The notes: generated from the sequence alone by a model not told the origin. Positions 35,243 through 47,465 are shown, counted from the first letter of the stretch. The stretch is 64,000 nucleotides of DNA from Lineus longissimus (GCF_910592395.1 NC_088318.1:13580349-13644348), one strand, 5' to 3'. Numbers and translations: made by a program.

Positions 35243-35873
35243 TGTAGCCATGCTACTTCTGGGGGTACATGATTATACCCCCAGGGAACATTGCGCCCTT
35301 GGCCGGGGCCAGCTTAAGATTAAGAGAACAATTGGCTCTTTATTTATCTTTTGCGATTTGTTACTTGTATTGTAAGAACGTTGTTGTTCGGAGGAACAGG
35401 GAGAGGCAAGACGTGTCTGCTCGGCGCTTAGACGTATATATACGAGATGTGTGGTTAAGGCTTGGGACAGTCAGTTTTTTATACAGAGTTTCGGAGGTAT
35501 GATGGAGATGTCGGATACGATCGGACCGTTCAGTTGGTGAGAGCTTCTTCGTTACCATTATATATATATAGGGCCCTCGCGTATGCATACTCGCGTCGCG
35601 CGCGCGGACATTATCCTTTCGCGTTGATCATTCATGTGTAGTACCTGTGCGCGGTATTGCCAGACTTTAAGGTTCATCTATTCCGGCGATTGGAAGGACA
35701 ATGTTTCAATAGTTCAATTAAGTATTAATGTTGTACATAAGTTATGATTATTAACCCCTTGTATTGATATGTTTTAACAATGATAGATTTAGACAAGAAG
35801 TTGTGCGTGTTCCCTTTTTTTAGTGTGTTTGAACCCCACCACACGTTGAGCTTGAAGGCTAAGTGTGGCTACA
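35243..35873 (+). repeat. 5' LTR, 631 bp
   Basis: Begins TGTAGCC and ends GGCTACA, perfect 7-bp inverted ends with TG...CA. It contains a TATATATATA core promoter candidate near 35561 followed by a CG-rich segment (GTCGCGCGCGCGG). It carries a 77-codon ORF duplicated in the other LTR, which is not thought to be coding. Confidence 0.95.
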
Positions 35874-35877
35874 AATT

Positions 35878-35895
35878 TGGCGCCCAACGTGGGGC
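35878..35895 (+). promoter_or_regulatory. Primer binding site, tRNA-Lys type
   Basis: TGGCGCCCAACGTGGGGC, four bases after the 5' LTR. It is the 18-base sequence complementary to the 3' end of tRNA-Lys1,2, as known from several retroviruses. It primes minus-strand synthesis. Confidence 0.9.
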
Positions 35896-36354
35896 ATAAT
35901 ATTTTCAAATGTTTTGTCCCGTTAAAATTAGAGGTGGATTGATCTGGTCAAACTTGTACAACCCTCTCTGTACAAGCAGGCATTAATCCATAATGTTGAG
36001 AGTGGTATTTCGAAACACACACATTCTTGTCTTCATCAGATTTTAAGTTCAATGGTATGTGCTCCATTTTGTTTGAGCTACCTTGGATTATTTGTATAAG
36101 GGCCATTGTAGTTTTTCGGCATGGTCAGCCTTTGTCGGGTGCGGTTGAATCCTAGGTACTTTGAGTCCTTTGTATCAGGTTGACTTCTGAGAAGTGCCGC
36201 TGGCATTGTTTGTAGGATTGCTTCCTGGGTCCTTTAGAAATGCAACTTAGGTGTAGAGGTTTTACTAGTTTCAAATAGGGAGTACTGTAATTATACTCCC
36301 AGGATTTTCACAGGTAGCATTGTGCAGTGACCCAGTCAGTGTTTTTTTACCCTT
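35896..36354 (+). other. Retrotransposon leader
   Basis: 459 bases between the primer binding site and the gag ATG, with no ORF of note. This is where a packaging signal would be expected, but none is identified. Confidence 0.5.
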
Positions 36355-37419
36355 ATGGTGTTGCCCAGGTATCCCACTTTTTTTCACAATATGGCTGGGG
36401 ATGATGACAATGGAGCTGTGGGAGGTGGTCCTGCCGTCGCTCAGCGCAGGGTTGATGAGCGGGCCTTGATGAGGCGTCTAAAATCTTTTTCTGGAAAAAA
36501 GTCCCCATCTTCTGGCGAACTTGACTTTGATTCCTAGAAGTTCCAGGCTGAAAAGATCAAAGATGAGGTAGGACTGGAAGCGGATGTTAAAATATCTATA
36601 GTGGTACAGAGTCTGGTCCAACCTGCTGCTGGTTTGGTCAGGAGTTTAGGCCCTGACGCTTCATTCGAAGAGATCCTTCAGGTCTTGCAGGTCGCTTATG
36701 GTCCACCTTCGGATGGCCATAGCCTTTTGATGAGGTTTTACGATTCTGTTCAGCGCAAGGATGAGACTTGTGCTGATTTCCTTCAGCGGCTGCAACGCTT
36801 GTTGCGTCAAGTCATTGACACAAAAGAAATCTCAACAGAAGCCGAACATTCATCGCTACGGAAACAATTTTGTCGGGGTTGCTGCGACGACTTACTGCTC
36901 CAAGGCCTTAACATTGAGTCGCAGCCGGATAAGTTCCCAGGGTTCTGCGCTTTGTTCTCGGCAGTAAAAGCAGCAGAACTGAAGAAAAAGGAAAAGACTG
37001 ACAGACTATCCCGCCAGAACGAGCCAGGCGAGGCCAAGAAAAGCAAGGTTGCCCATGTAAAGTCAGCTGCCGCAACTGCTTTGCCGGAGAAATCAGATAT
37101 TGAGAAGCTAAGCGACGTCTTTGCACAAGCCCTCAATGCTCACACGAAGACACTTGTTGACACGATGAAGGGATTTGCTCCGTCCAATGGTGCGGGACGA
37201 GGGAGAGCACGAGACAAAGCCCCACCTGAGAATAGGCCCCGGGGAAGAGATCAGCCGCCGGCGCCTGTAGGAAGACAGAAGCAACGAGGTTTTTGTTATC
37301 GATGTGGCTTAGACTCACATTATATGTCTGACGGCACAGGGCAGCCAAATGCTCAGCTAGTCCAGCAAAAGTTGTTGGAGCGAGCCGAGAGGAGTTCCCG
37401 CCAAAACCAGGGAAACTAA
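36355..37419 (+). pseudogene. gag: PNMA-like gag, interrupted by one in-frame TAG
   Basis: One frame from an ATG at 36355 (or the better placed ATG near 36391, MAGDDD) to TAA at 37417-37419. It is broken once by TAG at 36535-36537. The main part resembles the capsid region of PNMA/gypsy Gag proteins (SLGPDASFEEILQVLQVAYG, then a DFLQRLQRLL segment). A basic region and a zinc knuckle follow (CYRCGLDSHYMSD) in which the fourth Cys is absent. It would normally form the particle and bind element RNA. With the stop, only a 60-residue head or an internally started product can be made, so this copy is likely dead for Gag supply. Confidence 0.85.
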
Positions 37420-37467
37420 CTGGGGTTTGCGCTTCGGGCAAAGCGCAGGCCCAGGGTGATGTTGCCC
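37410..37467 (+). promoter_or_regulatory. -1 ribosomal frameshift signal: GGGAAAC slippery site plus pseudoknot
   Basis: The gag frame reads G GGA AAC directly before the gag TAA, a canonical X-XXY-YYZ heptamer (37410-37416). After a 6-base spacer comes a 12-bp stem, 37423-37434 with 37441-37452, including two G-U pairs. Its loop bases GGGCA (37436-37440) pair with TGCCC (37463-37467), giving an H-type pseudoknot with 1-base and 10-base connecting loops. The pol frame is open in -1 across this site. PEG10 and PNMA3 use the same heptamer (known). Confidence 0.85.
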
Positions 37468-38855
37468 ATCAGTCTGATCCTAGAGACTTGCTCTCTCGTT
37501 TAATAGGGGAGCGGTTGGAATCTCAGTTATTCATAGGTGGTGTTGGCGCCAAGTGTTTGATCGACAGCGGGTCGCAAGTCAGCACCGTGTCTGAGAGTTT
37601 TTATAGGAAGCACTTGGCGGTCACATACGAGTTACGAGGGTTGGACTGTATTGTCAACATCACTGGTGCAGGTGGTCATCTCATTCCTTATCTCGGGTTT
37701 ATAGAGGCCGTTGTACATTTTCCTGGTGCTTTACAATCTGATTCCCTGTCTCAGGCTGGGAGTTCACGTGTTTTCGTCTGTCCGGACACCCAGTATTCGA
37801 AGGATGTCCCTGTGTTGGTTGGGACGAACATCTTGAGGAATTGTCCTGGTGAACTTTCGAAGTTACCTGGTTCGGTGCAGAAGTTGCACCATTCTGTAAA
37901 GGTTTTGGCGTCTTTTTGTGATCGTGAGACTGGTCGTCTGGGTAAGGTTAGGATTTTAGGCGACAAGGGCGTCACCTTAGAACCTGGCGCATCAGCCTTT
38001 GTGTCCTGTATAGCGAATGTTAAAGGTGCAAAGAGTCCATATCCTGCGTATCTCGATCACAGCGAGGATACACGAATTCAGGGAGGTTTGTTTGTAGAGA
38101 GTGCCCTATTGACAATTCCAGGCACAGTTAGGCCAAAGATTAGAGTCCCTGTACGGAATTTATCAGAGCGCACAATCACAATTCAGCCTAAAACCGTCAT
38201 CGCGGAGTTGTTCTTGCCTCAGTGGGTTTGTCCTGTTGGAAAGGATACTGCGAATGATATGGGTTTGGGGGATGCTACATGCAATGTTTCCACTATTCCT
38301 GAGAAGTCTGGTGAGGTTCCCCAGACTGAGGATTCCAAATTTCCGTTTGATCATGACTCATTTGATCCATCACTTTCGTCTGAGTGGAAGGATAGAGCAC
38401 TGTCTTTGTTGAAGGAATACGATCACATTTTCTCAAAACATGACATGGATTTTGGGGAGGCCATAGATGTTGAGCACGAGATTAACTTGTCGGATTCTCG
38501 TCCATTTAGGGAAAGATCTCGTCCCATTCCACCCGCAGACATTGAGGATGCGCGTCAGCACATTCAAGGGTTACTGGATGCTGGTGTCATTAGGGATTCT
38601 TCTAGTCCGTACGCTTCGCCTATCGTCCTATGTCGGAAGCGAAATGGTTCATTGCGTTTAACTTGTGATTATAGGCGTTTGAACAGTCGCACAGTTCGCG
38701 ATGCTTACAGCTTACCTAGGGTCGAAGACGCTTTCACAAAGCTTTCAGGGTGCAAGTGGTTTTCAACTATGGATTTGAAATCTTCGTATTACCAGGTCAG
38801 GATGAAACCTTCAGATTCCTCTAACAGATGTTCACACACCGAATCCCAAGCCTAA
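37416..38855 (+). pseudogene. pol: pol fragment: protease and N-terminal reverse transcriptase
   Basis: Open in the -1 frame relative to gag, entered by frameshifting. An aspartic protease motif LIDSGSQVSTVS lies about 50 residues in. The RT start follows: PFRERSRPIPPADIEDA, SPYASPIVLCRKRNGSLR, CDYRRLNSRT, and motif A FSTMDLKSSYYQVRM. After MKP the frame changes character and ends in 16 unrelated codons at TAA. RT motif C (YxDD), RNase H and integrase are absent because of an internal deletion, so no active polymerase can be made. Confidence 0.9.
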
Positions 38856-39192
38856 GGAGAAGGTCGCTCCACCGCCGCTTGAACCAACTTCTCAGGAAGA
38901 TGGAGGGGAGCACAACAGTGTACTGGATGATGAGTCATCCGACTCAGATATTGAAGAACACGCTTATGTCAGGCCACAGCCAGAATCCACTGAATCAGAG
39001 TCGGAGGAGGATGAAGAGCAGCGTGGTAGACCTGCAAGGAGGAAACAGCCCCCAGATCGGTTCCAATACTGGCAACCGGGAAATCCGCTTCTGAACCAGC
39101 AGGGCGTTGACACCAATGAACAGACTGCGAAACCAGACAAGATGGTGATGTTATATCACATTTTGGACAAATTGGAAAGGATTACCCAGTAA
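38812..39192 (+). pseudogene. C-terminal pol remnant after the deletion, acidic tail
   Basis: An open run in a different frame from the RT (the gag frame) ends at TAA 39190-39192. It is Pro/Glu/Ser-rich (SESEEDEEQ) with a basic RRKQPPDRFQYW segment, as seen at the end of integrase-containing polyproteins. The frame mismatch with the RT shows the junction near 38810 is a deletion, not a natural gene end. Confidence 0.65.
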
Positions 39193-40460
39193 GTTCATTG
39201 GGTGAAAAATTGACATTCGCTTGAAATTATTTTGCTGATCGTTCCATCGTCTATAAGAATTGTATTCATTGATTTGTATTCGAGCTGCTTTCGGTTGTTA
39301 TCGGTTTGTTGCTCTTAAATCCATATTGATTCATAGTTTTGTTTTGAATTTGATTCTCTGTGTTTCCACATGCTTCTTTACCTAGTTGTTAAAGCGTCTA
39401 GGAGGTCAAGTTGTTTCTTGAATTTAGAAGTTTTGATGGTTGTTTGATGTCGGCCCTATTAAAAATGGTCCATTTCCATGACATCATCTGGTTACTGGGA
39501 AAAGTAATAATTCCTATGTGAGAGTTTGCCGTTGGAATAATGATGATTCTGATGGTGTTGTTGCATCCTGTTTGGGTCACTGCATGATTGGCATTGTATC
39601 TTCAGGTATATTGAGATTGCTTCTGTGTTAGAAGTAGCTCATGAATCTTTGGTATGTTTTGTTTCTTTCTTTTCGATGTGGAGCGTATCAGAGGAGAGTT
39701 TTTATATAAGGCGGTGTCGGTTTTTTTCATAAGCTCGGTGGTCCGAATCTGGTATTTGTACAATATGTCCTATGTCATTGTTTGGATGAGTTTAAATACT
39801 CGTCAATGGTTAAAGTCGTTCAGTTCAGTTATCAGAGGTCGTCAATGCTTGTTGCAAATCGTGGTTTGATGAGTGGGACTTAATTCGTGTTGTGAACAGT
39901 TTACATGTTTTAGTTGTTCAAGATAACATGGGTTGTCTTGTATGACTGTTTGTATATATATATATTGGTACTTGCTATATGTTGATAAGTCGTATATACG
40001 ACTAGGTATTTTGAATTCGTTACTTTTGATAACAGTTAAAGGTCTATGTGTTGTAGAGCTTGTAGAGCTTAGTGAATGATTGGACTTTTGAGATATTAGT
40101 TCACTAAGAAGATGATGATTTTTGCAACATTAGATGATTAGAATTTCGTGACAATAACGTTGATAGTTAACTGCGCTTGTCAAGTACTTTTTATATGCAT
40201 TTTGGACTATGTAGATTAGAAATGAAGTTTCTCATTGACATTTCTGAGATTATTCTAAGGACGTTTTATTTAGAACATTCCGCGAGTACAATCCGCCTGA
40301 AGAACATTTATTCAGAGTATATATTCCGCGCGTATGATTCATATGAGGAGACATTTTATCCGAAGTATTTCACGAAGTTTAAAATAGAATTATCGTTCCG
40401 ATTATTAGTTCCGATTATTAGTTCCGATATAAGGTGATTTCAGGGGAAATCATTTCCGGC
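39193..40460 (+). other. Non-coding 3' part of the retrotransposon
   Basis: About 1.27 kb, AT-rich, between the last ORF remnant and the polypurine tract. It includes a TATATATATATAT run near 39954, a 15-bp tandem repeat (TTCCGATTATTAG, 40393-40432), and an 86-codon ORF at 40177 with no recognisable motif. An envelope-like gene is not seen. Confidence 0.6.
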
Positions 40461-40471
40461 TGGGAGGAGGA
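40461..40471 (+). promoter_or_regulatory. Polypurine tract
   Basis: TGGGAGGAGGA ends exactly at the start of the 3' LTR, the expected site of plus-strand priming. Confidence 0.85.
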
Positions 40472-41102
40472 TGTAGCCATGCTACTTCTGGGGGTACATG
40501 ATTATACCCCCAGGGAACATTGCGCCCTTGGCCGGGGCCAGCTTAAGATTAAGAGAACAATTGGCTCTTTATTTATCTTTTGCGATTTGTTACTTGTATT
40601 GTAAGAACGTTGTTGTTCGGAGGAACAGGGAGAGGCAAGACGTGTCTGCTCGGCGCTTAGACGTATATATACGAGATGTGTGGTTAAGGCTTGGGACAGT
40701 CAGTTTTTTATACAGAGTTTCGGAGGTATGATGGAGATGTCGGATACGATCGGACCGTTCAGTTGGTGAGAGCTTCTTCGTTACCATTATATATATATAG
40801 GGCCCTCGCGTATGCATACTCGCGTCGCGCGCGCGGACATTATCCTTTCGCGTTGATCATTCATGTGTAGTACCTGTGCGCGGTATTGCCAGACTTTAAG
40901 GTTCATCTATTCCGGCGATTGGAAGGACAATGTTTCAATAGTTCAATTAAGTATTAATGTTGTACATAAGTTATGATTATTAACCCCTTGTATTGATATG
41001 TTTTAACAATGATAGATTTAGACAAGAAGTTGTGCGTGTTCCCTTTTTTTAGTGTGTTTGAACCCCACCACACGTTGAGCTTGAAGGCTAAGTGTGGCTA
41101 CA
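40472..41102 (+). repeat. 3' LTR, 631 bp
   Basis: Identical to the 5' LTR over its full length. It is preceded directly by the polypurine tract and followed by the CATG target duplication. Confidence 0.95.
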
Positions 41103-41106
41103 CATG
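41103..41106. repeat. Target site duplication, right copy
   Basis: CATG just outside the 3' LTR, matching 35239-35242. A four-base duplication is usual for Ty3/gypsy-type integrase. Confidence 0.8.
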
Positions 41107-44100
41107 TAGTGTTATGTATCAGGGTATATTCAACATGTATCAAAGAGGCAAAGACATGCAATGCTTCCCTATTTGTCTTTGGCAAGATGAAACTTCCCTA
41201 GCCTTGCCGTCAGCCAAGGATTATCCATGACGACGACAATACTTTTTATTTTTTGTTATATTATGATTCCTGTCACGAGTCTATTGGGCAACTGGCATGA
41301 CTGTATAGTTCCCTGGCGCAAAGATTCGAAGGATGAGAGATAGTGACATTGTTATGCATTGAATCAATAGCTTAAGAAACAAGGTGTCAAACATGTCTCG
41401 ACATCGCCCGAGATGAATAAGACGATTGCCCGAGAGATAACTATCTCGATCGATCGAGATGATAAGTCCATCGATCGAGATATTTCAGGATTTTTTTCAT
41501 GTTCAAAAAGATAAATCATGTGATGTCCTTTCTTAGCCAGCGCACTCATATTCCTTGTTTTCCGTTAGAAAAGGACTATTCGCTCTCACATAAATAAACA
41601 TTGATGAAGTTACTTGGAGAGGGGCTGTCACTCTATTGGATTGGAGATAATGTATGCCAGTGTTTTAGATTGAGCCATCGCTGATGGTAACCGGATCGCT
41701 CCTTCACGTTGCTTGCCATCTGTAAGCTGCTTGTCGCCGGGTGTTATTGATCGAAAGAAGACTTGGTGTAACTGTACCGAACAAGGCCCCATGTTATTTA
41801 TCATAAAGATGAGATCGATGACAGCGTTTGTGAGATGTTGTCGTATGTTTGGATGGTTAAAGCGATGTCGTTGTAAAATGCATGGTTTTAATGGTGTATG
41901 AAGCAAAGATTTGCACTTTATGCTTGCTTTCATACGGTTTCAAGGAGCTGCTCAACAGCACTACAGTTGAGATTGACATGGGACTGAAAAGGGACGACCC
42001 AGACTATACACCCCCGGCTGACTTGTATTTCCAAAGATGATCCGGGTATGATGATTCAACCATCATCAACTACAGATTATAAGTCTATTTCTATTTTACT
42101 CATGCAAGCAGTATTTTGTTCCTGCCAGTAGAACAAGCCGAGGGGTTTCGACATGATTTCAAATTCCCCTGACATGTCTGGGATCTCTGGCACCTGTAAA
42201 CGAAGATGCACATTCCTATCTCACAGCTAATCAGAGATTTAATTGACGCGGGACAGTAGATTTCAATTCAAAGCGCCATTAATTGGACATTTTAATCAGC
42301 TTTTCTCGATTAAAGTATAAAGGGCGTTATTTTGACATTTCGCATGGTAACCAGGACCCCACAAATCAAAACACTAAACTGAAAATATCCTTGTCGCTTT
42401 ATTGAATTATAATTGAAACCTTTTCTCTCGTCAATGTTCATCTTCAATTGACCTGGATGAAAATCTATTGTTCCGCGCCAAATCTTCCTCACCATTCTTG
42501 CAGACGGCGGAAGTAAAATACAACACGTGACTAGCGGACGCGGTCCATTGAGGCTTCAGCTTGTTGGTGTATTTTACGGCGCGCGTCCAGTGTCAATTTA
42601 GACAGTCGGGGCGTGCGCACGTGGCTGCATCACTTGGCGCTTGACCCCGGTCAGTCGTGCACCCCCGGGCACTAGACGAACACTGCTTGTGGCCTTATTC
42701 GCATATGAGCCGCGCGTTCCCTGGTGATAAAGTTCTATTCAATTAAGTTCAGTCTTTTTCAAAAACACAACAAAACAGCGCAGTCTATATTTTGACAACA
42801 AATGTTCTATAATGAGAATCCTTACCTCCCTCATAATTATTATTATGATAAACAATGATAAACAATGCGATTTTGAAGGGTCTGGTGTATTCTTCTACTG
42901 GTTTGATATAACGTTGGCTGCGTCACGTACCTCGGCTTTTTTCTACCCCCAGGCACGCAAGCAGAGAACATGGATGCATAACACACATTTTATTAAATTA
43001 TTACTCGACTCGTAAATCTCGTATTAAAGCGATTGGTAAAACCACGGGGCATAACCTGTCAGAGTAATACAAAAATTCAAGAGTCTCTTTTGAAAATGAA
43101 ATCCAGAAATTTCAAAGTGATTTTTCTTGAAAATGATATGTTTTCTGCATGCAGTTGGTACGGTATTTATACTGAATCCCTGCTCGATAGAATGTGTCAT
43201 TTTCTCAAACAATTCTTCGGCGCTCTAATGTTGTAACAGTTCGGTTGGATGCAGTGACGATTACTGACGGATAACTAGAAGTATTTCTTCATCACTTAAT
43301 GTCGACATTTAGCAATTTATCACTTGATTCTCAACTAAAGTGAGTCTCCAGCCATGGGCGGCTGATGGACGCCGGCTTGCCGAGGACGATATAACAGCCA
43401 ATTAGCGCACAAGAACAATTAGAAAGTGACGTGAATCCAGTATTACTGGTTTTATCTGTGTAAATAGCAGCTTTAAACAGTTACAAAGGAAACACCCAGT
43501 TCGTGTCCGACACTCCATGACCTTGCAGAAGAGAATAAAAATGCGTCAATTTGCTTTATTTTTCCTTTTTCAAGCAATTCATTAGGCGAAGGGACTTTCT
43601 GTTTCCCGGTGTTGGGGTCATGCGACTTTGATAATGGCCTGCTCCCCGCCGGGATAAAGATCCTATCATAAGCAATGGGAAATGAATAAACTCGCGATCG
43701 CTGTCGTCTGCCCAGTGACAATCGACACAGGCGGCTCACCTTCAGCGAATGATGAATTGGCTTTCTCAGTGCGACCAAGAAGAAATAAGTGCCATTCTTC
43801 TCAGGGACATTCGGACATAAGCGCAAGAATAACAGAAGAGTAATCACGCTCAAGAAGCGATTGATGCAGCTTCCATCGTTTCCTTTCGTAAGTACCCGGA
43901 AGTGGAGATTTGCCGAAGGCATGATGGCCGCCCGGGCCAAGTTCAAGGATATAGAGGAGGTGCCTTTTTATGCGCGTGGGCCGGATCATCTTGAATATCA
44001 TACACACCGCAGCGGACCTCAAGTGGTTATTTTCTTGATATTAGTCTAGCGACACCTCTCCCCCCCCCCCCCGAACAATTGGCCCCAGGTTCAAGTTAAA

Positions 44101-47100
44101 ATGTCTTGATTCCCATTAGGCATCAAAAATAGTCAAAGACTGACTCGGAGTATTCAGGACATTGGTCCTAACGGTATTCCTGCTGTGCAAAACGCGCTAC
44201 ATTTCTTAAGGGTCTTGTGCCAATCGGTGCAGAGAAGGAAAACATTAGTTTGAAATGCTATCCATCCACTCAGGACATCGCTCCGACCTTTGAAGCCAAA
44301 GGTCTCATATTCCTTTTAAAGACAATATGATAGCAGGTGTCAGCTACCATATTTGCTGTCCTGCCTGCAAAGCACTTGACCAATTTGCTATGGGACGCTG
44401 TCTAATTTGTTATGATCGCCATCAACTACATGTATAGACTTCCGATCCTGGGCAAAGATGTGATAATGACATGACATGTCGCCTATAGGATCTTTTCGGG
44501 AAGTTTCGCAGAGTCACGAACGACGAAGCACGAAAGGCAAATGTCTTTTATTGACCACTTTTTGAAGAGTTCCGTGATTTAATGAATTCGCGCAGGAGTT
44601 AAGTACATATGTAGCTTATTTGCATTTCGTCGTTCGTGATGGTTGCGAACATTCGTATGATAGCTTACAGTGAAGCATCCCAGATCAGGCTTATTTACTC
44701 CTACGTCATCGACAGACGGAGTATATTGAAAATCACTGGTTATGCCAGGATGACAGTGAAGAAGAGTAGACATCAAATGGAGACATCCTATCCTGCATTT
44801 CAATAAACACCTGTGCGTGCCACAGCTCGTTGCCTCTGAACGCCTTCAGGAGGCAGCAATCACTACGACAGTAAATGGATCATCACGGCGTTCCTTCAAG
44901 GTACTCAATAAAGAGCAGCGTCCCCGGGGATGCGTCCTAATGCTAAGATAATGAAAATCTACCTGCAGCTGTATCCGTATTCCGATTGTCCCAAGAGATC
45001 GGATGCTGGAAGCGACATGACAGAAAGAACGGATCATTTCCTTCTGTATGCGTAAATACATCGTAGGCGTTCAATGCTATTAAGGCTCTATTAGGGAGTA
45101 ATAAAATTAAACGTGTATTAACAGTAGACTGTTATCTGCTTCTTTTAATGGTGATGTTCTGAGACAATGGGATGCGACGAGCGGATAACATGACGGCGCA
45201 GGGTCTGAGTCAACTGATCAGAGATGAGTGGGCGCGGTATCTTGTCCTGTCATCACTGATGCAGAAAATGAGAAAATGTTGACATACAACTCACTCACTT
45301 TCGCCTAATGTGGGGATTTGGTTAGGACGAATGGTACACACTGCAAAAACGATATGACATTGTAAGAACAATATAACATGCATGATTAAAACACTGACAC
45401 TGGCCGTTTCCATCCACAAAACAATCTTTTAAAACTTCAACCAATTTCACAGAAGCTTTTTGTCATCCAAAGTATCCTTGCTTCGGAGTTAGCCATGCAC
45501 TGCAGCCTCAAGTAAGCCACTGTCTTGCTCGTTTTGCGGGCGAACTCCGCCAACGGTTCACCGGCAGCCAAAGACACGCGTCAAAACAGCAAAAGCGTAC
45601 GAAACAATATCGTTACAGTAATTACCAGTTCAATGTGACTTGCAAGAGGACAAAGGAAGCTGTAGCTAATGCTTGTCAGTTTTATTACCGTTCTTTTTGT
45701 TTCTTACAACCTTGTTAATGAGTTGTAACGTGTATGCTCCCACTTGGCTCCAATGACATAGGATGTGCGATTGATCAACGGTTACTTCTTTCTACTAATT
45801 GGAAGTTCAAACGTTTCGACATCAAAGCTTGTAATGTTCTACAGCTTGGATGAATAGTTCTATGATTTTGGAAGACGTGATAAGGGCAACATTTCTTCTC
45901 TGCCTAGCATGTTTCGGGAGCGCATTGGCACATTGGAACGGTTTCAGGCTCAGTGTGGACGGAAGGTCGTGGGTGCGAGGTCCAGGCAAAGCCACTCCTC
46001 TGTGTTCTCTCTCCTGGCATGCAAGTGAGCGCAGTACATGTGTTCTATGTTTTTCAAAAAATTATCTGGATAAGGAACAGGGTAACAAAATGTCAAGCGC
46101 TTTGAGACTGTTGTGGAGAATAGGGCTAAAGAGGTTTTTTTCGGCTTGTGAGCCATTTTTTATACTCTATGCTTATATCACAGAAGATGGTAGGTAAGCA
46201 ATACCGCTAAGCAGACCCACCCGAAGAAGTCACTTAAGCACGTGAAGTCTAATTTCAGCTACCGAATTATTGCAAATAAAACCAGTCATCATTTTTAAAA
46301 ACATGTTAACCTTCAAAACTTTGCGTCCTTCCTTGTCTTTTCTCAATGTTTCACAGAGGACACAGAATACCAGAATACGGGCAATGAACACCGTCCGACC
46401 CGCGGCAAATATCTTCCACCCATTCTATAATTAAATAATACAGTACCGAGGTTAAACCTAACTTATAATTACAAATTCATAAAGAGGCACCTCGTGATTT
46501 TTTCTTTTAGATCGGCGGGGTTGCCTCAATGAATTCATCACATTGTCGTAGTCAATGCTTCTGTGTTACGACAATTTCGAATACTGTGGCAGGTTGATGT
46601 CGATGGCATATGTTCGCAGGGTGATACTGGAGGAGCCCGCAGGGTGTCACCATGAATTAGTACCCTTGTTTTGTTCCTCAAAGCTCGAAAAACCGGGGGT
46701 AGACTCTAAAATGCAACCTGCGAAAACTGTCTTTAGTGTTTAAATGCGATGAGTCTGAATTAGCTAACATCTTAGGTTATCATAACAGAAGTGGCATATG
46801 TGCGACATCTTGATAGAAAATAGGCCCATTATATTCGGGGGTCATAATAATCTGAGTCACGAACAAATTTTAAACTAATATAAAAAAACATCCCAAGAGA
46901 AGGAAATAAGATGCACGGAAACCTTTAGAAAATTGCTGTAGAAATATTTGATTTTCGGAAATTTATGTCGAAACCGCGTTATCAAACAAAATTGCACGAT
47001 ATGGGGAGGGGACTGAAATGCTGAACATATGCTCCAAGCTTTTCATCGGATACTGTTGCTTTGTGACTTGGATAAATGGCCAGATTTCATGGCTAATTAT

Positions 47101-47463
47101 TCTAAAGTTTAATTGACTTCACATGACCTTGGCTAACTTTAAATTAAATGGGGTATTTAGAGAAAATAAGTGTCCAAGACTTTTGAAATTGAAAAATTAG
47201 ACGACGATTAGAGGCCATAAGCCAGCGAGGTTGAAACATCCAGATACGGTCCATTATGTGACGGGTCACGATATCTGACAAGTCTTGAATTAACTTCAAA
47301 AGACTGCGCTTTCTTAAAGGTATACTTTTATCACCGATGAATGAAGACTTTTGTATCGTCATTATATAGGCCCTAAAAGCCTTTATATATGCCCGGTTGA
47401 AACAGACCAGGAAAACAGACTAATGGTGCCACGACTTCCTTACATGCGTGCATAGGCCCGTGC
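41107..47463. other. Gene-poor interval
   Basis: No convincing exon. It holds an 18-base perfect palindrome at 41443-41460 (ATCTCGATCGATCGAGAT), a CpG-rich patch near 42540-42700, a C13 run (44060-44072), and several short ORFs without motifs. An ORF at 45850 starts with a hydrophobic stretch and a possible donor but has no supporting evidence. Confidence 0.45.
41443..41460. repeat. Perfect 18-bp palindrome in a GATCGAGAT-rich patch
   Basis: ATCTCGATCGATCGAGAT is its own reverse complement. Related words (ATCGATCGAGAT, CCCGAGAT) sit within 60 bases on both sides. Confidence 0.8.
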
Positions 47464-47465
47464 TA

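Larger units (their letters stand above)
35243..41102 (+). mobile_element. Non-autonomous Ty3/gypsy LTR retrotransposon with PNMA-like gag
   Basis: A 5.86-kb element flanked by CATG target duplications (35239-35242 and 41103-41106). Order: LTR, primer binding site, leader, gag, -1 frameshift signal, protease and partial reverse transcriptase, deletion junction near 38810, acidic C-terminal remnant, about 1.27 kb non-coding, polypurine tract, LTR. RNase H, integrase and the RT YxDD motif are missing. The two LTRs are identical by direct comparison across all 631 bases, so insertion is very recent. Since the element lacks pol it must have moved with enzymes from a complete relative. Confidence 0.95.

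Noticed and set aside
35269-35502. 77-codon ORF in the LTR, repeated at 40498-40731
   Set aside because: Present twice only because the LTRs are identical; it crosses the promoter region and has no known domain.
38828-39094. 88-codon ORF after the RT fragment
   Set aside because: A shadow of the acidic pol remnant, which is open in the neighbouring frame.
45850-46197. Secreted protein first exon (hydrophobic start, donor-like GTGAGC)
   Set aside because: Only a leader-like stretch in one frame; no downstream exon, promoter or homology.
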